DNA from: VRUE01 sp963745915
GTDB taxonomy: Bacteria > Actinomycetota > Thermoleophilia > Solirubrobacterales > 70-9
Length of the DNA stretch: 64,000 nt
Assembly (NCBI GenBank): GCA_963745915.1
Contig: CAVUZA010000002.1
Location: forward strand, 1,178,001-1,242,000
Direction: 5' to 3'
Both the position numbers and the translations under genes were made by a program. The notes under the pieces were generated by a model. It searched no databases, had not been told where the DNA came from, and saw only the letters and a program-made list of their open reading frames with translations. Shown piece after piece: positions 52,891-61,703 of the stretch; within the stretch, counting starts at the first letter, position 1; each line of letters begins with the position of its first letter.

Positions 52891-53000
52891 CGATCTTCGA
52901 ATACATCGAGTCGTTCCACAACAGCCGGCGGCGCCACAGCTCGCTCAATATGCTCACGCCAACGGAGTTCGAGGAGCTCCATCAGGAAAAATCTAGCTAG
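52890..53000 (+). mobile_element. C-terminal fragment of an IS3-family transposase (OrfB)
   Basis: Reads IFEYIESFHNSRRRHSSLNM then LTPTEFEELHQEKSS, the conserved end of IS3-type transposases (RRRHSxLGYLTPxEFE). Only the last 37 codons remain and the stop is intact. Inserted into or recombined with the integrase relic. The 130 bases up to 53130 hold the toxin-antitoxin operator. Confidence 0.85.
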
Positions 53001-53086
53001 CCGGATTCTCATGCGAAGTGGACGGGCCTGGGGGTTAGATCAGGTGGACCGATGAACGGGGTCCGGTCAGACCGGCAACCAAGATA

Positions 53087-53110
53087 ATACGTACAACAAT
53101 TCGTACGTAT
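53087..53110. promoter_or_regulatory. Probable operator of the toxin-antitoxin pair
   Basis: Inverted repeat ATACGTAC-AACAATTC-GTACGTAT, 20 bases before the antitoxin start. Phd/YefM antitoxins repress their own promoters through such short palindromes. Confidence 0.6.
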
Positions 53111-53129
53111 CCTGCTATTGTTTCGGTAG

Positions 53130-53426
53130 ATGGCGGCTCCGCAAACCGTAGTTCCGAGTGCCGAGGCCAGGGATCACCTTTCTGGCTATTTGAAGCTTTT
53201 TCGCGAGACCGGGAGACAGGCAGATCCGGTCGTCTTCGGTTCGCATCGCAAGCCGGAGGGCGTGATCCTGTCTTACGAGCGGTACGAGTGGCTGACCGAG
53301 GTTCTGGACGAGCTTGTCGCCTCTGAGGAGGTCCGTGAGGCGTTGGAGGCGGATACCGGTAAGCGGGTCGAGCTTGCTGACGTTGCGCGGGAGGCGGGCT
53401 TCGATCCTGCGGAGTTCGGCCTGTAG
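53130..53426 (+). CDS. Phd/YefM-like antitoxin
   Basis: 98 residues. VVPSAEARDHLSGYLKLFRE, then DPVVFGSHRKPEGVILSYERYEW is the Phd/YefM N-terminal DNA-binding fold. The acidic C-terminus (VREALEADTGKRVELADVAR) would cover the toxin. Stop directly adjoins the toxin start. Confidence 0.82.
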   Translation: MAAPQTVVPSAEARDHLSGYLKLFRETGRQADPVVFGSHRKPEGVILSYERYEWLTEVLDELVASEEVREALEADTGKRVELADVAREAGFDPAEFGL

Positions 53427-53795
53427 GTGGCTCGGCTCCCGGTCGAGTTCTTCGACCCCACCGCCAAGCAGCAACTCCTTGACCTGCCCTCCAAGGGGTT
53501 GAAGCGGCGGGCGCTTGAACTGCTTGCCGAAGTCTCGAAGGGAAACCCGAAGCTGGGCAAGCCCTGCGGCTTCGCCTTCTCGACAGGCAACCTCTCCGAT
53601 TGCCGCAAGCTCTACTTCGATGAGCAGCGCGACATGGACCCGCGCTACCGGATCATCTACCGGCTTCTCCCGGACGAGGACGGCCCGAAGAAGGTTGAGG
53701 TCATCCGAATCGGCCTCAAGGTGCCCTACGGCGACGAGGAGCAGATTTACCGCCAGGTGGGCCGCGCGCTTGACCGACTTCTTGGCAGCGAGTAG
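53427..53795 (+). CDS. RelE/ParE-like toxin
   Basis: 122 residues from GTG at 53427. VEFFDPTAKQQLLDLPSKGLKRR at the start and CRKLYFDEQRDMDPRYRIIYR later show the RelE/ParE fold, in which Arg/Tyr residues bind mRNA or gyrase. Longer than most (about 90), with an added KVEVIRIGLKVPYGDEE strand. Paired with the antitoxin without a gap. Confidence 0.78.
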   Translation: MARLPVEFFDPTAKQQLLDLPSKGLKRRALELLAEVSKGNPKLGKPCGFAFSTGNLSDCRKLYFDEQRDMDPRYRIIYRLLPDEDGPKKVEVIRIGLKVPYGDEEQIYRQVGRALDRLLGSE

Positions 53796-53811
53796 CGCTG
53801 CGCCTGGCGCT

Positions 53812-54012
53812 TCACGAATGCGGCGCTGGCAGCGCTTCGAGGATGTTCGCGGGAAGGCGGGTGCTCGCGTCCCAAACCTCGATGGCGACGAGTCTGCGGC
53901 TGGCGCGGTCGTAGTCGCGGAGACCGCCAGGGGCGCGCTCGCTGACGACGTCGTCCGACTCGCCGGTCGGCAGCCAGGCAATGTCGGCGTCTCGGTCGTA
54001 GTAGGCGAACAT
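53812..54012 (-). CDS. DUF2283 family protein
   Basis: 66 residues. MFAYYDRDADIAWLPTGESD, then RDYDRASRRLVAIEVWDAS matches the small DUF2283 family, often paired with DUF4258 toxins. No partner is intact here: the 90 codons upstream (54035-54130 region) encode only a short helical fragment (IFTDARRLKATYRAETAEIE) ending in a stop. Between 54130 and 54237 I see nothing. Confidence 0.72.
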   Translation of the reverse strand: MFAYYDRDADIAWLPTGESDDVVSERAPGGLRDYDRASRRLVAIEVWDASTRLPANILEALPAPHS

Positions 54013-54236
54013 GCTCCGAGCTGGGGTCGGGGCTGGCTACCACTCCGGGAGGGATGCCCCGAAGCCCGCTTCGATTTCGGCGGTCTCGGCGCGGTAGGTG
54101 GCCTTCAGTCGGCGCGCGTCAGTGAAGATCGTCCCCTCCGATAGCAGCTTACTTTCCTATTTCAGGCATTTTGCTTTGACAGCAAAGTAAGCGTTTCGGG
54201 CAATGGGGTCAGTCAAGTCGCGACTTGTGGTGTAAC

Positions 54237-54608
54237 TCAAGAGATGCTGATGCGCGAGCTGGTCGAGCTTGGTGAGCTCCTCTGTGCTCGGCAACGGGAG
54301 CGCCACGCGAGCGCCATCTCGTCGTCCGTCTCGCTGAGCAGATCGAGGATCCTCGGCGGGCAACCGACGTCGAACGGGCCTATGCGCTCGCTGATCGGCT
54401 TGACGTTGAGGCATCTTCCGTGGAGCCGCACGATGAAGACCATCCCCCAGACCCGCTGGGTTCCCTTGCACCTCACCGCGGCATATACGACTTCTCCGTC
54501 TTTGACCGCATCGACCACCTGTTCTTCCGCGAGCTTCTTGCCGTAATAGAAGGCCATCACCGCTCGCGCTGTCAGGCGTCCCTCGAAGTCTCCGCTCGTC
54601 CAGGCCAT
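54237..54608 (-). CDS. Hypothetical protein, DUF6927-like
   Basis: 123 residues. FEGRLTARAVMAFYYGKKLA, VYAAVRCKGTQRVWGMVFIV, NVKPISERIGPFDVGCPPRI and LSETDDEMALAWRSRC resemble small proteins from phages and islands. The GPxxxxCPxRILxLL block is the best conserved part. It stands at the right edge of the island. A different frame just downstream (54160-54300) also reads protein-like, so a frameshifted C-terminus is possible. Confidence 0.6.
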   Translation of the reverse strand: MAWTSGDFEGRLTARAVMAFYYGKKLAEEQVVDAVKDGEVVYAAVRCKGTQRVWGMVFIVRLHGRCLNVKPISERIGPFDVGCPPRILDLLSETDDEMALAWRSRCRAQRSSPSSTSSRISIS

Positions 54609-54733
54609 GTCGCTCCCCTCGGTCGTTTCCTGTCCAAGCCTGGAGCGCCGGAAACTCTCCCCCTCGCCGCCATATCGGGGCGGATATAAGCCGCAATTTG
54701 CGTAGGTTTCGGCCGGCAGCGTAGGATCGAGGG

Positions 54734-55159
54734 GTGGAGCTCGGTGACGACACCAAGGTGGTGCTGCTCTCAGCGGCGCTGATGTTCCTCTGGGCGCTGC
54801 TGCTGGGCGTGCTCAAGTACGCGCAGATCAGGGAGTCGGCCGAGGGTGTGGCCCACCCCTATACGGACATCGCCCACCGCGCCGCGCTGATGTACAGCTT
54901 CGCCCTGCTGCTGGTCGCCGCCTTCGTCGAGCTCAGCGGCTGGGGGACGGCAGTGAACCTGCTCGCCGCCGGCGCGATGAGCGTCTTCTTCTACGCCGCG
55001 GTCGGCGGCTACATGGTCCACGGCCTGCGCCGCGACACCGACAACCAGCTGCGCGACCCGGCGCCCGCCATCCACGCCTTCATGCTCGCCCTGATCGTCG
55101 CCGAGATCGGCGGCTGGCTGGTCCTGGTCGCCGGCTTTCTCGACGCCCAGATCCTCTAG
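54734..55159 (+). CDS. MAPEG-like or DUF small membrane protein
   Basis: 141 residues, GTG start, four membrane helices (VVLLSAALMFLWALLLGVLKY, ALMYSFALLLVAAFVELSG, AVNLLAAGAMSVFFYAAVGG, AFMLALIVAEIGGWLVLVAG). Layout and length recall small four-helix families but I cannot name one with certainty. First core gene right of the island, 33 bases before the SpoIID-like gene. Confidence 0.62.
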   Translation: MELGDDTKVVLLSAALMFLWALLLGVLKYAQIRESAEGVAHPYTDIAHRAALMYSFALLLVAAFVELSGWGTAVNLLAAGAMSVFFYAAVGGYMVHGLRRDTDNQLRDPAPAIHAFMLALIVAEIGGWLVLVAGFLDAQIL

Positions 55160-55191
55160 GCGGAGGCGACCGGACCCCTATCCTCGCCCGC

Positions 55192-56295
55192 ATGAGGCGG
55201 TTCGCAATCGCGGGACTGGCGCTGGCCCTGCTGGCGGCCGGCGCGCTGCCGTCGGCGGCCGGGGCGGCGGTGACCTGGCTGGTCAAGGGCGGCGGCTACG
55301 GGCACGGGGTCGGGATGAGCGCCTACGGCGCCTACGGCTACGGCCTGCACGGCACCGGCTACCGCCAGATCCTCGGCCACTACTACCGCGGCATCCGCCT
55401 GACCACGATGCGCCAGGCGCCGCTGGTCCGGGTGCTGATCACGACCTCCGGCGGCTCGGTCTCCTTCGCCCACGCCAGCGCCGCCTGCGGCCGGCGGCTC
55501 GACCCGGCGCGCACCTACCTGGCTCGCCGCCGCGGCGCCTCGGTCCGCCTGCTCGGCGGCTCGGGGAAGCTGCTCGCCCGCTGCGGCGAACGGCTCCACG
55601 CCCGCGGCGCCGGCACGATCCGGGTCGCCGGCGCCGGCGCCTACCGCGGCGCGATCGACGTCGTCCCCGACGGCGGCTCGCTCAACGTCGTCAACGTCCT
55701 CGACGTCAACAGCTACGCGCGCGGCTCGCTGCCCTCCGAGGTGCCGCCCGAATGGCCGCTCGCCACCCTGCGCGCCTTCGCCGTCGCCTCGCGCTCGATC
55801 GCCCTCTCCACCGACGTCGGCGGCAAGGGTTTCGACCTCTACCCCGATACCCGGACCCAGGTCTACGGCGGTGTCGCGGTCGAGAGCGCCCGCACCGACC
55901 GCGCCGTGCGCACCACCCGCAACCAGGTCGCCACCTACAACGGCGAGGTCGCCCAGACCACCTACTTCTCCTCCTCCGGCGGGCGCACCGAGTCGGGCTT
56001 CCTCGGCGCCCCCGAGGTGCCCTACCTGCGCAGCGTCGCCGACCCTTACGACTACTACTCGCCCCAGCACCGCTGGACCTTCCGCTTCAGCCAGGCGGAG
56101 ATGAACTCCCGCCTCGGCTCCTACGTGCCGGGCGCCCTGCGCCGGATCAGGGTGACCCAGCGCGGCGACTCGCCCCGCATCGACTACGCCCGCCTGATCG
56201 GCACCCGCGGCAGCGCCACGATCCGCGGCGACACCCTCGCCGCCGCGCTCGGCCTCTACGACCGCTGGGCCTACTTCAGGAAGGTGACGAGGTGA
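55192..56295 (+). CDS. SpoIID/LytB-domain secreted protein
   Basis: 367 residues. Signal peptide (FAIAGLALALLAAGALPSAA). VKGGGYGHGVGMSAYGAYGY is the SpoIID motif, normally at the C-terminus but here at the N-terminus, then NVVNVLDVNSYARGSLPSEV, LATLRAFAVASRSIA, YNGEVAQTTYFSSSGGRTES and GTRGSATIRGD. SpoIID proteins are lytic transglycosylases acting on stem-peptide-free glycan. In a non-sporulating actinobacterium it is probably a cell-wall enzyme. Overlaps the convergent gene by 20 bases. Confidence 0.85.
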   Translation: MRRFAIAGLALALLAAGALPSAAGAAVTWLVKGGGYGHGVGMSAYGAYGYGLHGTGYRQILGHYYRGIRLTTMRQAPLVRVLITTSGGSVSFAHASAACGRRLDPARTYLARRRGASVRLLGGSGKLLARCGERLHARGAGTIRVAGAGAYRGAIDVVPDGGSLNVVNVLDVNSYARGSLPSEVPPEWPLATLRAFAVASRSIALSTDVGGKGFDLYPDTRTQVYGGVAVESARTDRAVRTTRNQVATYNGEVAQTTYFSSSGGRTESGFLGAPEVPYLRSVADPYDYYSPQHRWTFRFSQAEMNSRLGSYVPGALRRIRVTQRGDSPRIDYARLIGTRGSATIRGDTLAAALGLYDRWAYFRKVTR

Positions 56296-58234
56296 AGGGC
56301 GAGGAGACGAGGCAGTCGTCGCGGTCGGCCATCGCCAGCGGGCCGGTGTTGGGGAACGCCTTCAGCAGCGCGTCGGCGATCAGCCGCCCGCGTTCGGCGT
56401 AGCCCTTCGAGGTGAAGTGGATGCCGTCGTCGATGAACCACTGGTCCTGCACGTCCTTCGCCCAGTTGTAGATGCGCATGTGCGGGTAGCGGTCGCAGGC
56501 GGCGAGCAGCGCCTCGTCCCACTTCTTCATGTTCGCCGCCGCGTAGGGGCCGTTGGGGACCAGCGACTTGGCGTTCACCCAGAGCACCGGTTCGTCGCCG
56601 ATCGTCGCCATCATGCTGTCGACCCGGTCGTCGTAGGTGAAGCTCGAGCCGGCGGCGACGTTGGCCGCCTCGTTGGTGCCCATCGCGATCACCCAGCAGC
56701 CCCTGAACCCTTCGTTCTTCCACGCTTCGGCGACTTCCTGGGCGTTCGGTTCGCCCTCGAAGTTCTCGTAGATCGAGCGCGCGCCGGCGACCTCGAGGTG
56801 CTGTTCGACCGCCCCCACCCGCGCGTACTGGGCGCTGATCAGCTTGCTCGGCGAGAGGTATTCCTCGGAGACCAGGCCCTCGGAGGTCGAGTCGCCGATG
56901 TGGACGACGCCTTCGCAGGAGGTGGCGAGCGGCTTGCGCTTGACGCCCGTCGCCCGCACCGTCTTGGCGACCGTTTCCGTCCCCACCGCCTGCGCCTCGT
57001 GGGAGACGCCGAGCCCCGCCATGCCGGCCAGGGCGAAGGCGACGATCAGCGCCGCCCCGCCGCCCAGCGCCCAGCCGTAGCGCGGCATCCGCGCCCCGCG
57101 CCAGGCCCCCGCCCGCCACTGCCGCCAGAGCCGGCCGAGGGCGCCGTGGCGGATCGGGTCCTCGACGTAGCGCCAGGAGAGCTCGGCGACCGCCATGATC
57201 GCCGCCACCTGGACGATCGCCCGCGGCAGGTTCGGGCCGAGGGCGCCGTCGGGGGTGGTGAGGACGACGATCGGCAGCGTCCAGAGGTAGATCCCGTAGG
57301 AGCGCTGGCCGATCCAGCGCATCGGCCGGCAGCCGACGACCGGCCCCAGCCGCGAGGCCGGGTGGGCCAGCGCCGCCACCGCCAGCACCGCGGCGATCGC
57401 CAGCAGGGCGAAGCCCCCGCGATAGAGGAAGGGCGAGAACTCGTTCGTCTGCCAGAACATGAAGAAGATCGCCAGCAGGCCGACGCCGCCCAGCAGGTCG
57501 ATCAGGTTCCGCGCCCCCGGCGCGATCCGGGTCTGCAGGCGGCGACTCGGCCAGACCATCGCCAGCGCCGCCCCGGCGAGCAGCTCCAGGGCCCGCGTGT
57601 CGGTGCCGTAGTAGACGCGCGAGGGGTCGAGGGTGGGGCTGAAGAGGATCGCCATCAGGATCCCCGAGCAGAGCGCCGCCACCACCGTCACCCCGGCCAG
57701 CCGCAGGCGGGTGCCGGTGCTGCTCTTCACCTCGGGGACGAAGTGCAGCCCGGCCATCAGCAGGAAGGGCCAGAAGATGTAGAACTGCTCCTCGACCGAG
57801 AGCGACCAGAGGTGGTTGAGCGGCGAGGGCGGCGCGAAGCGGGCGAAGTAGGAGACGTCGTGGAAGACCAGCCACCAGTTGTTGAAGTAGCCGGCGGCGG
57901 AGAGCACGGCGGTGCGGAAGTCGGCCGGCTGGTGCGGGCCGATCACCGTCACCCAGGCGGTGACCACGGTGAGCATCACGAACAGGGCCGGCAGCAGGCG
58001 GCGGGCGCGGGCCAGCCAGAAGGACTTGAGCCGCATCCCCCCCTGGTTCACCTGGTTGAGCAGGATGTCGGTGATCAGGTAGCCGCTGAGGGTGAAGAAG
58101 ACGCCGACCCCGAGCAGACCGCCTTCGGCCCAGCCGAAGTTGAGGTGGTAGAGGATCACGCCGAGCACCGCGATCGCGCGCAGCCCGTCGAGACCCGGCA
58201 TGTAGCGCTCGCCGCGCTTTACCGGTTCAGGCAT
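56276..58234 (-). CDS. Acyltransferase 3 (OafA-like) with C-terminal SGNH domain
   Basis: 652 residues. Ten or so membrane helices starting at YMPGLDGLRAIAVLGVILYH, with VGVFFTLSGYLITDILL and SVEEQFYIFWPF, the acyltransferase-3 marks. After residue about 400 comes an extracytoplasmic SGNH domain: VVHIGDSTSEGL (Ser), IAMGTNEAANV (Asn) and WFIDDGIHFTSKGY (Asp/His). It O-acetylates a surface polysaccharide or peptidoglycan. Its start overlaps the preceding SGNH gene by eight bases. Confidence 0.9.
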   Translation of the reverse strand: MPEPVKRGERYMPGLDGLRAIAVLGVILYHLNFGWAEGGLLGVGVFFTLSGYLITDILLNQVNQGGMRLKSFWLARARRLLPALFVMLTVVTAWVTVIGPHQPADFRTAVLSAAGYFNNWWLVFHDVSYFARFAPPSPLNHLWSLSVEEQFYIFWPFLLMAGLHFVPEVKSSTGTRLRLAGVTVVAALCSGILMAILFSPTLDPSRVYYGTDTRALELLAGAALAMVWPSRRLQTRIAPGARNLIDLLGGVGLLAIFFMFWQTNEFSPFLYRGGFALLAIAAVLAVAALAHPASRLGPVVGCRPMRWIGQRSYGIYLWTLPIVVLTTPDGALGPNLPRAIVQVAAIMAVAELSWRYVEDPIRHGALGRLWRQWRAGAWRGARMPRYGWALGGGAALIVAFALAGMAGLGVSHEAQAVGTETVAKTVRATGVKRKPLATSCEGVVHIGDSTSEGLVSEEYLSPSKLISAQYARVGAVEQHLEVAGARSIYENFEGEPNAQEVAEAWKNEGFRGCWVIAMGTNEAANVAAGSSFTYDDRVDSMMATIGDEPVLWVNAKSLVPNGPYAAANMKKWDEALLAACDRYPHMRIYNWAKDVQDQWFIDDGIHFTSKGYAERGRLIADALLKAFPNTGPLAMADRDDCLVSSPFTSSPS

Positions 58235-59021
58235 GGGAGGAGGCCATGGTAAGCATCGCCACCGCCAGCAAACGGCCGGGCGCCGAGCGCAGGGCGGCGC
58301 CCGCGGCCAGCGCCGTGGCGATCGCCTCGGCCTGCGCGGCCTGACGGCGCGCCATCGCGTGCAGCGGCGCCAGCCGCGGCGCCGACTCGATCTGCGGCGC
58401 GCGGCGGCCGCCGCCGGGCGGGGCGGCGCCGGCGGCGTAGGCGAGGCAGCCGCGCACGCCGCGGGCGATCAGCTGCGCCCGGTAGTCGGCCCCGCTCGGC
58501 GTCGGGTGCAGGTCGTCGGCCTGCATCAGCTCGGGGCGGGAGACCGCCACCGCGGCCCAGTTGGGCGTCTGTGTCCCCGGCCGCGAGGCGGCGAAGGCGC
58601 GCACCACCCGGTTCTTGCCCTGGTTGCCGACCCCGTCGACGATCAGGCCGTGGATCGTCGGCACCACCAGGCAGCGGTCGCCGATCCGTTCGCTCACCTT
58701 CTGCAGGTTGCCGGCGAGGATCTCGGGGTAGGCCGGGTTGTCGTTGGTGCCGGCGTCGAAGACGATCACCGACTGCGAGGGGTCGTAGCTGCGCTCGAAG
58801 AGGTCGTAGATCTGGAAGCTGTTGTAGCCGCCGACCGCGTCGATCCTCAGCGGCACGCCGGGCAGGTAGCGGCGCAGGTAGGGCGAGGTCAGCTCCTCGA
58901 GGCTGTCGCCGACGACCAGCACGCCGCCGCTGCCTTCCGTCGCCGTCGCCGGCGGCGCCAGCGAGGCGAGCGCGAGCGCCGTCCCCAGTACCGCGCTGAG
59001 CAGCTTGCAGGCCCGAGGCAT
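58227..59021 (-). CDS. Secreted SGNH-family hydrolase
   Basis: 264 residues. Signal peptide (LLSAVLGTALALASLAPPAT), GVLVVGDSLEELTSPYL (block I Ser), IVFDAGTNDNPAY (block III) and DDLHPTPSGADY (block V Asp-x2-His). C-terminal 70 residues are an Ala/Arg-rich helix. Likely esterase acting with the acyltransferase encoded next; whether it removes or transfers acyl groups is unknown. Confidence 0.8.
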   Translation of the reverse strand: MPRACKLLSAVLGTALALASLAPPATATEGSGGVLVVGDSLEELTSPYLRRYLPGVPLRIDAVGGYNSFQIYDLFERSYDPSQSVIVFDAGTNDNPAYPEILAGNLQKVSERIGDRCLVVPTIHGLIVDGVGNQGKNRVVRAFAASRPGTQTPNWAAVAVSRPELMQADDLHPTPSGADYRAQLIARGVRGCLAYAAGAAPPGGGRRAPQIESAPRLAPLHAMARRQAAQAEAIATALAAGAALRSAPGRLLAVAMLTMASSHA

Positions 59022-59043
59022 CGGCGATTTCTACACTAGCCCG

Positions 59044-59533
59044 ATGCGGCTCAGCCACTGGGCGACAGCCGGCCTGGCCCTGGCCCTCGTCTTCGCCCTG
59101 GCGGCCTGCGGGGGCGAGCCCAGCGCCGCGCTCGACGGCGCCGCGGCGCGGCCCGGGGCGGCGAGCGGCCCGCTCGCCGGCGACGGCGCCCGGAGGCGCT
59201 GCCGCGGGCAGCTGCACGAGCTGCTCGCCTCGATGGACGCCCTGCGCGAGCGGCTCGCGGTCGGGCTCGCCTACGAGGACTACCTGCACGAGGTGCGCCG
59301 CCTGCGCGCCGTCTACGCCCAGGTCCAGGTCGAGCGCCTGGCGCTCGGCTGCCTGACCGTCGCCGGCGCCCCCGCCGAGCGCGCCCTCAACCGCCACTCG
59401 GCGGCGGTCAACGCCTGGGGCGAGTGCCTGGCGTCCTCCTCCTGCCGAGCTGGAAGCGATCGAACCCCACCTGCAGCGCCGCTGGGCGCGCGCCTCCGAC
59501 CTGCTCTCAACCGCTCAGGCCGGCGTGCGTTAG
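59044..59533 (+). CDS. Small lipoprotein, frameshifted near the 3' end
   Basis: About 162 residues if joined. Lipobox LALVFALAACGG at the N-terminus, so it would be processed by Lgt. A soluble helical part follows (CRGQLHELLASMDALRERL, AVYAQVQVERLALGCLTVAG). The frame through WGECLASSSC continues as nonsense into the palindrome, while the next frame reads ELEAIEPHLQRRWARASDLL to a stop at 59531-59533. One extra C near 59445 explains this. Ends exactly at palindrome E. Confidence 0.7.
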
Positions 59534-59582
59534 ACGTGCCGTCCCCCAGGGGTCGTTTTCGACCCCTGGGGGACGGCACGTC
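59533..59582. repeat. Palindromic element E between convergent genes
   Basis: Arms 59533-59555 and 59560-59582 are perfect over 23 bp with loop TTTT. Lies between the lipoprotein and the methyltransferase stops, so it may act as a two-way terminator. Same architecture as elements A-D. Confidence 0.88.
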
Positions 59583-59587
59583 GGCGA

Positions 59588-60388
59588 TCAGGCCCGACGG
59601 GCGATGTAGACGGCCTTGGTGTGGCTCTCGACGTCGAGCGGCTGGACCGGGACGCCGTCGAGGCCGTGGCCGTAGACGTCGAGGCACTCGAGGCCGGCGC
59701 CCTCGATCGCGCCCACCACCTCGGCTTCGGGGAAGTGGCGCTGGTGGTGGTGGCACTCGGGGATCGCGCTCTCGCCCTCGCCCTCCAGCGGCAGCGCCTC
59801 GAGCCGCGATTCGCAGATCGAGCCCGGGGCGACGTCGGCCGGCGCCTGCCCGCGCCAGATCAGCTTGCGCCCGCCGCGCTCGAGCACGACCGTTTCGGCG
59901 AAGAAGGTGCGGTAGGCGAGCAGCTCGTTGACGTCGAAGAGCAGCAGCCCGGTCGGCGCCAGGTTGGCGGCCATCCCGGCCAGCGCCGCTTCCAGTTCCT
60001 CGCGGCTGAGCAGGTAGTTGATCGCGTCGTCGAGGGCCCAGGCCAGGTCGAACTCGCCGAAGCGGGGCAGGTCGAGCATGTCGGCGACCTCCAGTCGCGC
60101 CCGCCCGCCCGCCTTCTCGCGGGCCAGCTCGACCATCGCCGGCGAGATGTCGCAGGCGGTCACCTGCCAGCCACGGGCGAGCATCGGCATGAAGCTCTTG
60201 CCGGTCCCGCAGGCGACGTCGAGCAGGCGCCTGCCCTGCAGCCCGCGCCGCTCGAGGATCGCCTGCAGGTCGGTCAGCCAGCCCTCGTAGTCGTGGTGGG
60301 CGGTGAAGTCGTCGTAGACGCTCGCCATCGCCTCATAGGTGCGCTCGGCGCTCTCGCCCCCGGTATTCGCTGTTGCTCCAGATTCCAT
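59588..60388 (-). CDS. Class I SAM-dependent methyltransferase
   Basis: 266 residues. RRLLDVACGTGKSFMPMLA (SAM loop), VTACDISPAMVELAREK, LEVADMLDLPRFGEFDLAWA and LLFDVNELLAYRTFF. YDDFTAHHDYEGWL before the SAM loop is typical of small-molecule methyltransferases. ATG at 60388 used. Substrate unknown. Divergent from the sigma factor; the 140 bases between are AT-rich and must hold both promoters. Confidence 0.85.
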   Translation of the reverse strand: MESGATANTGGESAERTYEAMASVYDDFTAHHDYEGWLTDLQAILERRGLQGRRLLDVACGTGKSFMPMLARGWQVTACDISPAMVELAREKAGGRARLEVADMLDLPRFGEFDLAWALDDAINYLLSREELEAALAGMAANLAPTGLLLFDVNELLAYRTFFAETVVLERGGRKLIWRGQAPADVAPGSICESRLEALPLEGEGESAIPECHHHQRHFPEAEVVGAIEGAGLECLDVYGHGLDGVPVQPLDVESHTKAVYIARRA

Positions 60389-60527
60389 GAAACCTAGACC
60401 CAATGCGCGATCAAGAAAGTTTCACCATTAAAATTTCCCCGTTTATATTTAGACCTAGTACGGTTGAGCAATCAAATTCTCAACTGTTCAAAACTCGGGT
60501 TCCGACGACGGCTGGGAGTGGGAGGAG

Positions 60528-61187
60528 ATGCGCCGCTTCTGCGTGCAGATGGCGCGCTACTACTCGCGCAATCCCAACGAGGCAGAGGATGTCGCACAGG
60601 AAGCTCTCCTGCGTGCCTGGTGCGGCCGCTCCTCGCTGCGCAACCCGCAACGGCGCAAGGAGTGGCTGGGGACGATCGTCCGCAACGAGGCCTACCGGAT
60701 CTACGAGAAGCCTCGTCCCGAACCGGTCGACACGATCGACCTCTGGCGCGGGGCCGAGGACGACGAGATCATCGCCACGGTCGAGAAAGCCGAACTCGAG
60801 GCGGCGATCGAGACGCTCACCGAGCGCGAGCGCGAGCTGGTTCGCCTGCGCTACCAGGAAGACCTGACCCAGAAGGGGATCGCCAGGCGGCTCAACATCC
60901 CGCACGGAACGGTCAAGGTCAGGCTGCACCGGGTGCAGCGCAAACTGCGGCTCGCGCTGAGCGGGATCAAACCGGTGAAAGGCAAGCCCGGCAGGCCGCG
61001 CTCGAAGCACAAGAAGAAGAGGCCCTCACCCGGCGGCGGCTACGCGGCGCATCTCTTCGGCGGCGGCGCGGGGACCGATGTAGGGGACGAGCAGGGCGAA
61101 GAGCAGGTCGGGGAACAGGGCGGGCAGCTGGGCGGCGCGTCCGGCGAGCAGCTCGTCGAAGATCAGGCCGGAGACGGCGCCGGCTGA
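60528..61187 (+). CDS. ECF-type RNA polymerase sigma factor
   Basis: 219 residues as read. Region 2: YYSRNPNEAEDVAQEALLRA; region 4: LTERERELVRLRYQEDLTQK and IARRLNIPHGTVKVRLHRVQRK, a good helix-turn-helix. ATG behind GGGAGGAG (short spacing). The real protein should end soon after LRLALSGIKP; the Lys/Arg linker (RPRSKHKKKRPS) and the last 50 residues are encoded antisense to the TetR gene and look like read-through, so a missing stop or frameshift near 60980-61020 is possible. No anti-sigma gene is adjacent. Confidence 0.78.
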   Translation: MRRFCVQMARYYSRNPNEAEDVAQEALLRAWCGRSSLRNPQRRKEWLGTIVRNEAYRIYEKPRPEPVDTIDLWRGAEDDEIIATVEKAELEAAIETLTERERELVRLRYQEDLTQKGIARRLNIPHGTVKVRLHRVQRKLRLALSGIKPVKGKPGRPRSKHKKKRPSPGGGYAAHLFGGGAGTDVGDEQGEEQVGEQGGQLGGASGEQLVEDQAGDGAG

Positions 61188-61631
61188 GAGTAGGGAGATG
61201 TTCTCGGGCAGCTCGCGGCCGCCGGCCAGCTCGCGCCCGTCCTCGAGGTAGGAGGTGAAGCGGGCCACCGCGTTCCAGTGGCGCTGGCGGGCGTCGGCGC
61301 CGGCCGCCGCCACCTCGACCACCGCGGTGCGGGCCAGCTGCGGGTCGACCGAGAACAGCTCGACGATCGTCGCCAGCCCGGTCTCGACCCGCTGCAGCCA
61401 CGACTTCTCCCCATTACAGCGCGAGATGACCTCGGCGAAGAGCTGCTCGACGAGCATGTCGTAGGCGGCGAGGAAGCACTCGTGCTTGTCCTCGAAGTGT
61501 TTGTAGAAGGTGGTGCGGGAGGTGTCCGCCTCGGCGATCACGTCGGCGACGGAGGTGTCCCTGTAGCCCTTGCTGCCGACCACGCGGATCATCGCCGCAA
61601 GGATCAGTTCGCGCCGCGAGTGAGATGCCAT
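61026..61631 (-). CDS. TetR-family regulator 1
   Basis: 201 residues. HTH: SRRELILAAMIRVVGSKGYR, DTSVADVIAEADTSRTTFYKHFEDK. The C-terminal ligand domain is helical (LFSVDPQLARTAVVEVAAAG). Third of three TetR genes in a row on this strand. Ligand unknown. Confidence 0.88.
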   Translation of the reverse strand: MASHSRRELILAAMIRVVGSKGYRDTSVADVIAEADTSRTTFYKHFEDKHECFLAAYDMLVEQLFAEVISRCNGEKSWLQRVETGLATIVELFSVDPQLARTAVVEVAAAGADARQRHWNAVARFTSYLEDGRELAGGRELPENISLLSAGAVSGLIFDELLAGRAAQLPALFPDLLFALLVPYIGPRAAAEEMRRVAAAG

Positions 61632-61703
61632 CGCCCAGTCCCGAGTTGGTGGAAAACTGCGGAGTATCTCCATCATAGCGGCAAGGTGTACGTAAGCGTT
61701 TAT

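Noticed and set aside
56417..58252. 611-codon open frame opposite the acyltransferase
   Set aside because: Antisense shadow without motifs.
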